A stretch of DNA of 64,000 nucleotides from Gloeocapsopsis dulcis (GTDB lineage Bacteria > Cyanobacteriota > Cyanobacteriia > Cyanobacteriales > Chroococcidiopsidaceae). Position numbers and translations under genes: made by a program. A model generated the notes under the pieces. It searched no databases and had not been told where the DNA came from. It saw only the letters and a program-made list of their open reading frames with translations. This document shows positions 20,659 to 28,573 of the stretch, piece by piece. How positions within the stretch are numbered: position 1 is the stretch's first letter; each line of letters begins with the position of its first letter. The stretch is from assembly GCF_032163395.1 (NCBI RefSeq), contig NZ_CP119968.1, positions 4,428,001 through 4,492,000 on the forward strand, given 5' to 3'.

Positions 20659-21078
20659 CTTTATTCCCCTGTTGTTAAAAAATATACATAAATGATGAGA
20701 CAGTAGAGTTTTTGTAGAAATGGTCTAGCTAGACCAAGCTAAGTTGAAGAGTGCTGCAATTGAATTGCAGCAAAATCTATAATTTAGGATCGCTAGTTCT
20801 GCCAATATTTTTCCTTGTATTGTCTATTTTTCTTCTATCAAAGCATTAATTAAGTTAATAATTATTTAACTTAATTTCTTTTACAAAAATTGTCATTATA
20901 GATAATTTATAGATTGGTATTACCTTAAGTAATCATGACGATTTAGTAAATTGTTGAATAGTTTCAAAATTTAATATAAAGGCAAGGGAAATGGTAATAC
21001 TCTAACCCTATGAGTTTCCTGGAAGCGGAAGCTCTTGTATGTCTTAGATTCACTCCTAACAAGGCAGCCCTATTATAT
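20659..21078. promoter_or_regulatory. Divergent AT-rich intergenic region with two perfect palindromes
   Basis: Between the propeller gene (minus) and the sulfatase (plus) lie TGGTCTAGCTAGACCA (20721-20736, perfect 16-bp palindrome) and TGCTGCAATT-G-AATTGCAGCA (20752-20772, perfect 10-bp arms around one base). They are 63-114 bp upstream of the propeller start and 15 bp apart. They may be operators or RNA hairpins; nothing identifies the regulator. The remainder is AT-rich with no gene. Confidence 0.5.
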
Positions 21079-22593
21079 ATGAACCAGCAATGGAACCGTC
21101 GTAAATTCTTGAGCTTGGCTACTACAAGTGCAGTGTCGTCCGTGCTGCTTGACGGCTTGAGAGAGCCATTGAATGCTGCAACGCGTAAGATGAACGTCCT
21201 GTTCATTTCTATAGACGATTTACGTCCTACACTAGGCTGCTACGGAGATCCAATAGTTCAATCGCCAAACATAGACAAACTAGCCGCACGCGGTATGGTG
21301 TTCACGCGAACGTATTGCCAGTATGCTATGAGTGCAGTGTCGCGGAATAGCATATTAACAGGTCGCCGCCCTGACACTCTCGATATCTATGACTTTACTA
21401 CAAACTTCCGAACCAAGCTTCCCAATGTCGTAACACTGCCACAGCAGTTCAAGAGGAACGGCTACCACACTGAGGGCATGGGCAAAATTTTTCATACCCA
21501 TCATTGCAACTATGACGACGTGCGCTCGTGGAGTGTACCATCTTGGCCACCCGAAAGTCGTGGACCACTCACCCCAAAGGAATTGCAAGAGTGTCTTGGC
21601 AACGAGAAATCCCCACAGACAGCGCTCAAAACTGCTCAGGAACTTTCTGTTGCCAGGAATCGCCCGCCGGTAACAGGTGCACCTGCTAATGATCGGGGGC
21701 TTAAGCAGACTACGATAGCTAACCATGCCATTGAACGGCTCAGCGCGTTGAAGGCGGCAAACAAACCGTTTTTCCTTGCGGTCGGTATTGGAGTACACCT
21801 ACCCTTCATTCAGCCAAAGCAGTACTGGGACTTGTACAACCCTGCTCAATTCAAGTTAGAGGATACGAAAAATTTGCCCATGTTTGCGCCTTATTACGCC
21901 GGTAATAACGCGAGCGAACTGCGGAGCTACTCAGGTGTTCCCAAAACAGGACCAATTCCGGATGAATTAGTACGGCAGATCACTCATGCCTACTATGCCC
22001 GTGTCAGTTATGCAGATGCACAGATTGGGCGAGTTTTGAACAAGCTAGACCAGCTTGGTTTGCGCGAGCAAACAATTGTCATTCTGTGGAGCGATCACGG
22101 TTTCCATCTAGGCGATCACGGGTTATGGGCAAAGCACACCAATTACGAGCAGGCGACGCGCTCTCCTATGATTGTCAGCGTTCCAGGCATGAAGGTAGTA
22201 GGTCAGAAGTGTAACGCATTGACTGAACTTGTGGACATTTACCCATCTTTATGCGAACTTGCTAGTATCCCTAAACCGAACGGTTTGGAGGGAACAAGCT
22301 TTGCTCCTTTGCTGAACAATCCGAAGCGACCCTGGAAAAAGGGTGCCTTCAGCCAGTATCGCAGAAAACGTATGGGCTTAATGGGGCGATCGCTCCGCAC
22401 TGCTCGCTACCGTCTAACTGAATGGACAAACGAGAATAACTCAAACACTAGCGTAATCGAGCTATACGACTATCAAACTGACCCCCAAGAAACCATTAAC
22501 ATCGCTGGGCTACAAGGAAACACGCAGCTCGTTGCTAACTTAAAATCACAGTTGCGTGCAGGGTGGCGAGCCGCACTGCCGCCTCAGACTTAG
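21079..22593 (+). CDS. Tat-exported sulfatase (iduronate-2-sulfatase-like) with atypical signature
   Basis: A 504-residue alkaline-phosphatase-fold sulfatase. ATG 21079 is chosen over the upstream in-frame 21010 because it gives a Tat signal (NRRKFLSLATTSAVSS). Metal ligands appear in FISIDDLRPTLGCYG (about residues 42-56) and WSDHGFHLGDHG. The catalytic signature, normally C/S-x-P-x-R, aligns as S85-A-V-S-R followed by SILTGRRPDT. Ser rather than Cys is the modified position, and Pro is replaced by Val. The overall pattern and RRPDT match iduronate-2-sulfatase/choline-sulfatase relatives, which act on sulfated glycans. Whether Ser85 is converted to formylglycine is uncertain. It is divergent from the secreted propeller gene. 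Confidence 0.85.
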   Translation: MNQQWNRRKFLSLATTSAVSSVLLDGLREPLNAATRKMNVLFISIDDLRPTLGCYGDPIVQSPNIDKLAARGMVFTRTYCQYAMSAVSRNSILTGRRPDTLDIYDFTTNFRTKLPNVVTLPQQFKRNGYHTEGMGKIFHTHHCNYDDVRSWSVPSWPPESRGPLTPKELQECLGNEKSPQTALKTAQELSVARNRPPVTGAPANDRGLKQTTIANHAIERLSALKAANKPFFLAVGIGVHLPFIQPKQYWDLYNPAQFKLEDTKNLPMFAPYYAGNNASELRSYSGVPKTGPIPDELVRQITHAYYARVSYADAQIGRVLNKLDQLGLREQTIVILWSDHGFHLGDHGLWAKHTNYEQATRSPMIVSVPGMKVVGQKCNALTELVDIYPSLCELASIPKPNGLEGTSFAPLLNNPKRPWKKGAFSQYRRKRMGLMGRSLRTARYRLTEWTNENNSNTSVIELYDYQTDPQETINIAGLQGNTQLVANLKSQLRAGWRAALPPQT

Positions 22594-22696
22594 TAGAACC
22601 CCTGTCCTAACATGTATGCGTAGCGCTTATACACAGAGTTTTGACATCGTCTTCCCTGACAGAGAGATATGCACAAAAAGTTTAGATAACAATAAG

Positions 22697-23599
22697 TTAG
22701 GTTGCAACGTTGCTGGGTAAAGATTGCATCCAGACCTTTGCTTCATTCAGAAATTCTGCAACCGCAGGCGTAGCTGTTTCTAGTGATGGAACAGCAAAAG
22801 CAAGATGCCTAAAATGTTTCGGTTTAAGAGACATTACATGAAGACCGGAAGAATCAGTTGGGAGAGCCATCTCAGGTACAATGGTGACGCCCATTCCCTC
22901 CTGAACCATCGCAAAAATTGTCCGCAAATCGATGACTTCAAACTGAGTTTTAGGAGTTATTTTTGCTTTGCGGAACATAGCTGTAATGAGAGGTTTACAG
23001 CCTGCTTTCGACATAATAAACGGTTCGTGCGCAAGTTGACGGATATGAATCTGGCGTTGTTCTGCAAGCTGATGGTTGTGTGCAACTACTGCTAAAAACT
23101 CATCCTGAGCGATGGATATTGTCTCTAACCCGTCAGCAGGTAATACAACAACACCGATATCCACTGCACGAGTATGAATCCACTCTCTTACTTCATCATC
23201 AGTTCCTTCAAATAAGATAATTTCAATACCAGGATAACGTTGTCGGAATTGGCGCAAAAGACTTGGAAGAAAACGAGCAGAGACACTGGGAAAACTACCT
23301 AAGCGAACCTTTCCAGTTTCCAACCCTACTGCTGCTGATGTTTCCTGTCGCATGCGTTCTGCATTGGTTAGCATATCCTGAGCGTAGATCAGGACTCGTT
23401 GCCCAATTTCAGTGATAAAAACACCGTTGCGATCGCGCTCTAACAGAGAAACTTGAAGTTCTTTTTCTAAAGCAGCAACTGCATGACTTACGGCTGATTG
23501 AGTCATTCCTAGTTGTTCGCTGGCAATAGTAAAACTCCTGGCTTCTGCAACCGTTACAAATGCTTGAATCTGTGCCAGAGTAATATGAATTCGTTTCAT
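22697..23599 (-). CDS. LysR-family transcriptional regulator
   Basis: About 300 residues. The N-terminal winged helix-turn-helix is ITLAQIQAFVTVAEARSFTIAS, then EQLGMTQSAVSHAVAALEKEL (typical LysR). A periplasmic-binding-protein-like effector domain follows from about residue 90 (GKVRLGSFPSVSARFLPSLLRQF, then FRQRYPGIEIILFEG). The frame opens at a TTG (23620), but ATG 23599 is the more likely start. It is divergently transcribed, 80 bp from the glutamine-amidotransferase-like gene, the classic arrangement for a LysR protein and its target. Confidence 0.9.
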   Translation of the reverse strand: MKRIHITLAQIQAFVTVAEARSFTIASEQLGMTQSAVSHAVAALEKELQVSLLERDRNGVFITEIGQRVLIYAQDMLTNAERMRQETSAAVGLETGKVRLGSFPSVSARFLPSLLRQFRQRYPGIEIILFEGTDDEVREWIHTRAVDIGVVVLPADGLETISIAQDEFLAVVAHNHQLAEQRQIHIRQLAHEPFIMSKAGCKPLITAMFRKAKITPKTQFEVIDLRTIFAMVQEGMGVTIVPEMALPTDSSGLHVMSLKPKHFRHLAFAVPSLETATPAVAEFLNEAKVWMQSLPSNVAT

Positions 23600-23679
23600 A
23601 TATTTTATATAATAAATCAATTTGACTCATAATTTTATAGCAATTAAGCTGGACTAAACTACAGAATTAGGAGTTAGCA

Positions 23680-24375
23680 ATGACTTGTATTGCAATACTT
23701 GGAGAATATACACCCACATCTGAGACACATATTGCAACTAACTTGGCGATCGCTCATTCCCGTTCATTGCTAGCATCTGAAATTGAGGGGCACTGGGTTT
23801 CAACTGAAGACATTAACAGTTCACTATTTGACACCTACGCTGGAATTTGGGTTGCTCCTGGTAGTCCATATAAGAATATGGACAAGTTGCTTCAGGCAAT
23901 TTGTTATGCTCGCGAGAATAAAGTTCCCTTGTTAGGAACTTGCGGAGGGTTCCAACACATGGTGATTGATTATGCACGCGGTGTTCTCGGCTTTCAGGAT
24001 GCTCAAAGCCAGGAGAACGATCCCTACGCCTTGCATCTTTTTATTTCTCAACTGGATTGTTCGCTAGCAGGACGAGAAATGAAGCTAGATTTTATAGAAG
24101 GATCTCAAATTGCTGAAATTTATGGTTCTTTAACAGCTGTTGAACAATACTATTGCAATTTTGGAGTCAATCCAGATTATGTACCTTACTTGAAGAGTCA
24201 GTCATTAAGGATAACAGGCTCAGATAGCGAAGGTGAAGTACGAGTTATTGAGCTTCCCGATCATCCTTTTTTTATGGGAACACTATTTGTCCCTCAAGCC
24301 CGTTCAACCTCTCAAACTCCTCATCCAATTGTTACAGCATTCCTAAAAGCAGTGTTTAAGGCAAGCCAACCATAA
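23680..24375 (+). CDS. Class I glutamine amidotransferase-like protein (CTP-synthase C-domain type)
   Basis: A 231-residue protein. The nucleophile elbow is LLGTCGGFQH (Cys at about residue 88), as in triad glutamine amidotransferases and CTP synthase C-domains. Upstream, IWVAPGSPYKNMD is the oxyanion-side block, and a C-terminal VIELPDHPFFMGTLFVPQ supplies the His (H-P-F) region. There is no synthetase domain, so it is a stand-alone member of a family often annotated as CTP synthase-like. AGGAG lies 8 bp before ATG. Control by the divergent LysR regulator is inferred from the layout. Confidence 0.85.
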   Translation: MTCIAILGEYTPTSETHIATNLAIAHSRSLLASEIEGHWVSTEDINSSLFDTYAGIWVAPGSPYKNMDKLLQAICYARENKVPLLGTCGGFQHMVIDYARGVLGFQDAQSQENDPYALHLFISQLDCSLAGREMKLDFIEGSQIAEIYGSLTAVEQYYCNFGVNPDYVPYLKSQSLRITGSDSEGEVRVIELPDHPFFMGTLFVPQARSTSQTPHPIVTAFLKAVFKASQP

Positions 24376-24611
24376 GCTTGAAAAGAAATTTTGAGAGCGC
24401 GAACTTTCTGACCGCCCAGCCCGCTAAAGCGAGCCGGAGCGAAGAAGTTACTCGGGGCGGTTTAGCTCAGATCGTTATGCCGCCTCAAGCTATCGGTAGG
24501 GACGTACTTAAAAGTTTGCCTCTGGATTGCGATCGCCAATAGCTGTAAACCCTAGCTAAAGCACAATCGCAAATAATCTATTGAGTTGCGTAATTGCAGA
24601 GATGTTCAAGT

Positions 24612-24988
24612 TTAGTTGTCAGTAATCAGTTTTGGTGGTTCTGCATCATGCAACCCCTTATAGATTCTCAGAGTTTTAATCGCGTCAGCATTCCAGGCGA
24701 TTTCACCGTCCTTGCGCTGGATGTTATAAGTTGCCTGAAAGATCTTCAAGGTAACGGTTTGCTCAATCAAATCTACGAACTCAACTTGGTAGCCTGCGCT
24801 AATCCAGGCTCCAGCTTGTAGGGCGCTAGAACTATCACGATTGCTCTACCAGTTTTTTTGTTTCGTGCTGAGGTAGGCAGTGAGCAACCCATCAAGGCTT
24901 CGATTTCAGCGAAGGTTAGCGTAACTGCTTCTTGATTGCAGTGTTGCAAGTGTTCAAAAAGTGGATAGTACTTACTTCCAGGTTTCAT
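24612..24988 (-). pseudogene. DUF7662-like gene, frameshifted and with a nonsense codon
   Basis: The N-terminus reads MKPGSKYYPLFEHL, then VTLTFAEIEALMGCSLP and TSARN, which matches DUF7662-type domains. After an A-rich run near 24863 (AAACAAAAAAAC on the minus strand) the expected continuation shifts frame. It reads NW-stop-SNRD (TAG for TGG), then GAWISAGYQVEFVD and a further 40 codons to TAA at 24612. So there is one indel in a homopolymer plus one nonsense change. Its ATG overlaps the TGA of the DUF3368 toxin gene (ATGA, 24985-24988), showing it was the third gene of that operon. Confidence 0.65.
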
Positions 24989-25337
24989 GCTGACTCGTCA
25001 ACTGCCTGCAAGACTTCTGCGTAAAGCCGCGCATCAATCCAGAAGCCAACTTGCTCAATTAAGGCATCAAGTAGCGGTTTTACCTCTTGAATCAGGTTGT
25101 TTCGTTTGGCGGCAATCAGAATACCCAAGACACCTGTGACTTGTAGCCCTACTCGCATTGCAGCCGCTCTACCCAGTCGTTCATCCATGAGGAGGTGATC
25201 GGCGTTTAACTCGATAGCTAAAGCGATCGCCTCAGCTTCTCCAGGATCGAGTTCGGCTCTTAATGTGTTGACAAATTCTTGATCGGTGGCAGATTGCATT
25301 TTAATCCAGCTTAAGGTCGGTACAACCCTGGCACTAG
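24985..25337 (-). pseudogene. DUF3368 PIN-like toxin gene, 3' part
   Basis: This encodes the C-terminal two thirds of a DUF3368 (PIN-fold, VapC-like) protein: LDPGEAEAIALAIELNADHL, then LMDERLGRAAAMRVGLQVTG and GVLGILIAAK are family blocks, with Asp and Glu of the PIN active site (DPGEAEA, MDERLGR). The frame runs upstream without a start codon to CTAG 25334-25337, where the IS5-type element begins. The missing N-terminal part lies on the other side of the element (27600-27742). Joining the two at CTAG gives one uninterrupted frame. Confidence 0.85.
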
Positions 25338-25391
25338 GGCGTGTCTGCGAACTGGTTTATCTTGAAAAAGGTAAAGTTTAAGTGAAAATGG

Positions 25392-26230
25392 TTGAGCGTG
25401 TTAGAAGCAATAGTTCAAAACGATAGTGGTAGAGGGGATCTAACTGATGAGCAATGGGAGAAACTCCAACCTTTGTTACCGCCACAAAAAGCTTGGACAG
25501 GACAACCAGCGGCAGATCATCGACGTGTAATCAACGGCAGACTATGGTTGCATCGTACAGGTGCGCCTTGGCGCGACATTCCACAACGTTATAGCAAACA
25601 CAGTAGTATTTCCAGTCGGTTCTATCGATGGCGGATAGCAGGCATTTGGCAACAGATTTGGGAAAATTTGATGCAACAAGCAGATGTAGCTGGAAACATT
25701 GATTGGGAAGTGCATTTTGTTGATAGTACTGTGGTTCGAGCGCACCAACATGCAGGCGGGGCAAAAGGGGGGAGCCAGAAACTCAAGCTTTAGGACGTGG
25801 AGTTGGTGGTTTCAGCACCAAAGTACATATAAAAGCAGAAGGCTATGGTAAACCAATGCACTTCATTCTGACCCCAGGAGAAAAGCACGACACAGTTGCA
25901 TTCGAGCCATTAGTCAAAGGTGGAAGGGTTAAGCGCCACAGACAAGGCAGACCTAGACATCGCAGCCTCTATCTCGTAGGTGATAAAGCTTATAGTAGTA
26001 ATAATATTCGACAGAAACTGCGTTGTTCTGGCACTACTCCTATTATTCCAAAGCGAAGCAACGAGAAGCGGCAAGAACGCTTCAATCGTGGATTGTATCG
26101 GGAGCGCAACCGAGTAGAGCGCTTGATTAATCGACTCAAGCAGTATCGGCGTATAGCAACTCGGTATGAGAAGTATGCTGTTAACTACCTGGCAATGCTG
26201 ATGATTGGTGCTATTCGTCTCTGGTTATGA
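25392..26230 (+). CDS. IS5 family transposase, two frames joined by predicted -1 frameshift
   Basis: The first frame (TTG 25392 or GTG 25398 to 25793) has the N-terminal DUF4096-like block LTDEQWEKLQPLLPP and the first catalytic Asp (HFVDSTVVRAHQH). The second frame, ending at 26230, has the second Asp (YLVGDKAYSS) and the Glu (YRERNRVERLINRLKQ). They overlap at A4G6 (25763-25772); a -1 slip there gives continuous GGAKGG-EPETQALGRGVGG. This two-ORF design is normal for IS427-type IS5 members. All three DDE residues are present, so the enzyme may be active. Confidence 0.85.
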
Positions 26231-26321
26231 GTTTACATATCTGCCCCAAGTTGCCTCAAGGTAAGCTAAAAGACAGTTAATTTACCCAAAAAAGGAGATA
26301 AAGCCCACAACGTAAGGTTTT

Positions 26322-27413
26322 TTAAGATTTAATTTGAATTTTCATCAGCTTACGAACCATTTTGAACACAAGCTGCAAGCCAAAATCGTGTCGCTCTCGA
26401 TTAGCAAGTGCCGCAAGCGTCACTCGACTTCCCGCTAGATTAGGAAAGTGGAAGGCAGCAACAGAGTATCCTGGTCCTTCGCCCACGTGTCCTCCTACCG
26501 TTCCATAAGGCGAGTCTATACCCAGGAAAAGTCCCATTCCATATCCTAAAAGATTCAATAAAGGATGCTTCCCTAAGATATGAACAGGACACAACATTTG
26601 CTCAAACACGAGAGGATTTAGAAGTTTTCCTGTAAATAGTGCATCCATCATTAAGGCAAGTTCTGGTGCCGTTGAGACAATAACGCTATGCGCGACCCAG
26701 CCTGGATGGTAAAAGCGAGTCACATCTTGGAGTTGATTTTCACTAAAAAAGTCGCTATATCCTGGTGTCAGTTCCCTAACATCATAGAGAGTGTTAGGAA
26801 CGAAAGTTTCCTGTAAAGAAAGAGGTTTAAAAATAACTTTTTGCAAAAGTTGCTGTATGGATAGACCTGTTACTGCCTCAAGGACACACCTCAGTACCAA
26901 GTAACCAATGTTTGAATACGCCCACCCTTTACCAGGTGTAAATCGTAGACCTTGTGTTTTGGCAAAGTCAAGAAATGCTTCTACTGACCAAGGAAAACTG
27001 GGAGTCGCTTTCACTGCATCTCCGTAAGTAGACGTTTCCCCGTAGTCTACCAGTCCACTGGTATGACTTAAAAGTTGTCTCAACGTCACTGAGGTATCCA
27101 CAGAAAAATTAGGCAGGTAGGGCTGCACCGGAACATCAAGCTCAAGTTGTCCCTGGTTAACTAAACTCAGCGCAGCAGTGGCAATAATGCTTTTGGTGAT
27201 GCTGTAGATGTAAAATTTAGCATCATTCGGCAGCAATACCTCACGTTTTATGTCCTGGTATCCAACACTTGTTTCTAGACTCGGTTGACCATTGATATGT
27301 ACAGCAAACGCAGCACCAGGCGTTTCAGACTCATAAAGACTATGCCCGATAATTAATTTAAGTTGCTCTTGAAAATCTTGATTCACAGTGGAGTGCCATT
27401 CAATCTGGAGCAA
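26322..27413 (-). CDS. Serine hydrolase, class C beta-lactamase/penicillin-binding family
   Basis: A 363-residue protein of the AmpC/DD-peptidase-like hydrolase family. The S-x-x-K nucleophile motif is SITK within YIYSITKSIIATAALSL (Ser about residue 71). The second motif Y-x-N is YSN in GKGWAYSNIGYLVL, and a KTG-equivalent is HVGEGPGYS. LRQLLSHTSGLVDYG is the usual family block. No signal peptide is visible, which points to a cytoplasmic esterase or peptidase rather than a true beta-lactamase. It lies inside the IS5-type element, convergent with the transposase, and is probably its passenger. Confidence 0.88.
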   Translation of the reverse strand: MLQIEWHSTVNQDFQEQLKLIIGHSLYESETPGAAFAVHINGQPSLETSVGYQDIKREVLLPNDAKFYIYSITKSIIATAALSLVNQGQLELDVPVQPYLPNFSVDTSVTLRQLLSHTSGLVDYGETSTYGDAVKATPSFPWSVEAFLDFAKTQGLRFTPGKGWAYSNIGYLVLRCVLEAVTGLSIQQLLQKVIFKPLSLQETFVPNTLYDVRELTPGYSDFFSENQLQDVTRFYHPGWVAHSVIVSTAPELALMMDALFTGKLLNPLVFEQMLCPVHILGKHPLLNLLGYGMGLFLGIDSPYGTVGGHVGEGPGYSVAAFHFPNLAGSRVTLAALANRERHDFGLQLVFKMVRKLMKIQIKS

Positions 27414-27599
27414 TTTAAGTCCCTATATTAAAGGGTTTTTCCGAAAATTGCTCCCAGCCACGCCGCACTGAACAGTTGGTTAAAACATCAACAATATTTT
27501 ATTGGTTGTGCGTAGCTCTGAAATATGGTTTATTTTTTAGCTAAATTTTTTCCAACAAATCAATTTGGTCTCCCTTTAGGCAGGGTTCGCAGACATGCC

Positions 27600-27742
27600 C
27601 TAGCATCGGTGTTGCCCACATTGGTGATTTCATTGAAAACCGTCGTTGGAATCACAATTTCATTGTAGAGTTGACGGAGCAAGTCGAGATGACCGGTAGT
27701 GGATAGGTAAAAGATCGGCGACGTATTACTGACAACGATCAC
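27600..27742 (-). pseudogene. DUF3368 PIN-like toxin gene, 5' part
   Basis: This encodes the first 47 residues or so of a DUF3368 protein: MIVVSNTSPIFYL is the PIN N-terminal motif with the first catalytic Asp position altered to Asn, as usual in this family (SNTSP), then LDLLRQLYNEIVIPTTVFNE. The frame enters the IS5-type element at CTAG 27600-27603 and soon ends inside it. The start overlaps the UPF0175 stop by ATGA (27739-27742). The 3' part is at 24985-25337. Confidence 0.85.
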
Positions 27743-27984
27743 CGCCAGTCGTTTGCCTCCAGAGTTCTTAAGTCTTGCCGCAAGTCTTCAACACCGTAAT
27801 GGATAGGGATTTTACGGCTACCTAAAATTCGTTGAAACTCTAGCTGATTCATGCCTGCAAACTGGCTGGCTGTACCCAAGGTAATCTTTTCCTGCTGAAA
27901 CAGCAAAATGGCAATTTCTAGCTTGAGATCGGCTTCAGAAATATGTGCTGTTTGCAGAAACTCATCGGGAATGACTAAACTCAT
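27739..27984 (-). CDS. UPF0175 family antitoxin
   Basis: An 81-residue protein of the UPF0175 family: MSLVIPDEFLQTAHISEADL, then LEIAILLFQQEKITLGTASQFAG and FQRILGSRKIPIHYGVEDL are family blocks, including a short helix-turn-helix-like stretch. UPF0175 proteins are the usual partners of DUF3368 PIN-like toxins. It is the first gene of the operon and appears intact although its toxin has been split. If stable, it may be free of its partner. Confidence 0.85.
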   Translation of the reverse strand: MSLVIPDEFLQTAHISEADLKLEIAILLFQQEKITLGTASQFAGMNQLEFQRILGSRKIPIHYGVEDLRQDLRTLEANDWR

Positions 27985-28003
27985 AGCTTTAATCTCCTAT
28001 CAT

Positions 28004-28103
28004 TCATTTACTTTCCTCCACTGTTTCCTCACCCGAAATCATCCGCTCCACTCGCACTTTAGCGGTTGCGACGACGGCTTCAGCCTCACTTCGTAATTGT
28101 AGG
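28004..28103 (-). pseudogene. C-terminal fragment of an unidentified gene next to the tnpB element
   Basis: About 32 codons with a coherent reading (SEAEAVVATAKVRVERMISG, then EETVEESK and TGA at 28004-28006), ending 19 bp before the UPF0175 ATG. There is no start; the frame runs directly back into the end of the tnpB element. It looks like the tail of a gene of which the rest was removed when that element arrived or decayed. I do not recognise it. Confidence 0.4.
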
Positions 28104-28117
28104 GATGGTTTTGAACC

Positions 28118-28573
28118 TCACACGACTATAAGTCGCGTGATTCCTGCTTCATCTATTCCCGCCTGAATATCTCCAGGTCTTACAGATTCTCCACAGGCGT
28201 TTTGAGTATCCGGCGCACCGACGGCTACTGTTAATAATCTCAATCCCTCACGAAGAATATTGACTGCCGCCGTGTAATCCCTTAAGTGGTGAGTATTACA
28301 AGCGGGACAGTTCCATTCTCTTACACTCAAGTCCTTCACTTTTGGGTTAATAAAACCACAGCAGCTACAGGTTTGAGATGACGGGAAAAAGGGAGAAACT
28401 TTTTGCACAACCCTATCATGCCATAAAGCTTTGTATTCCAGCATGGCGACAAACTTTGACCAGCTAGCATCCATAATACTGAGTGCTAGTTTATGGTTTT
28501 TAACCATGTTGGCTACTCGCAAATCTTCAATACAGATAATACTGTTTTCTTTAATTAAACGAGTAGACAATTT
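28118..28573 (-). pseudogene. tnpB: TnpB (IS200/IS605 RNA-guided nuclease), 5'-truncated
   Basis: Only about the last 150 residues of a roughly 400-residue TnpB remain. Visible are [18 protein letters not shown] (the RuvC Glu), the zinc ribbon CSCCGF and CPACNTHH, and [16 protein letters not shown] (the last RuvC Asp). The first RuvC Asp and the N-terminal RNA-binding part are missing, so it cannot be active. Truncation is at the inner end of the IS701-like element. The extreme 3' end forms a hairpin (see 28119-28140), as where omegaRNA lies in intact elements. Confidence 0.85.
28119..28140 (-). ncRNA. Candidate omegaRNA/right-end hairpin remnant of the tnpB element
   Basis: CACACGACTATAAGTCGCGTG forms an imperfect hairpin spanning the tnpB stop codon; this is the place where IS605-type elements keep the right-end hairpin and the scaffold of the omegaRNA. 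The element end probably lies a few tens of bases beyond, near 28100, before the SEAEAVV coding fragment. A covariance search would be needed to confirm it. Confidence 0.35.

Larger units (their letters stand above)
25338..27599. mobile_element. IS5-type element carrying a serine hydrolase passenger gene
   Basis: A 2262-bp unit bounded by inverted repeats GGCGTGTCTGCGAAC (25338-25352) and GTTCGCAGACATGCC (27585-27599), 14 of 15 bases complementary. CTAG flanks both sides (25334-25337, 27600-27603), matching the 4-bp YTAR targets of IS5-type elements. It encodes a DDE transposase in two frames and, convergent to it, a beta-lactamase-family hydrolase. It interrupts a DUF3368 gene, and removing it together with one CTAG restores the host gene in frame. 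A weak internal copy of the right end (AGTTTACATATCTGCCCC, 26230-26247) may mark where a simple IS once ended. Confidence 0.8.

Noticed and set aside
24594-24821. 75-codon plus-strand frame
   Set aside because: It is antisense to the DUF7662-like pseudogene, whose minus-strand reading matches a protein family.
26231-26321. Inner IS end used to call a simple IS of about 0.9 kb (25338-26244)
   Set aside because: The inner sequence matches the right end at only about 11 of 16 bases and has no CTAG, whereas the outer end matches 14 of 15 with CTAG and restores the host gene exactly.
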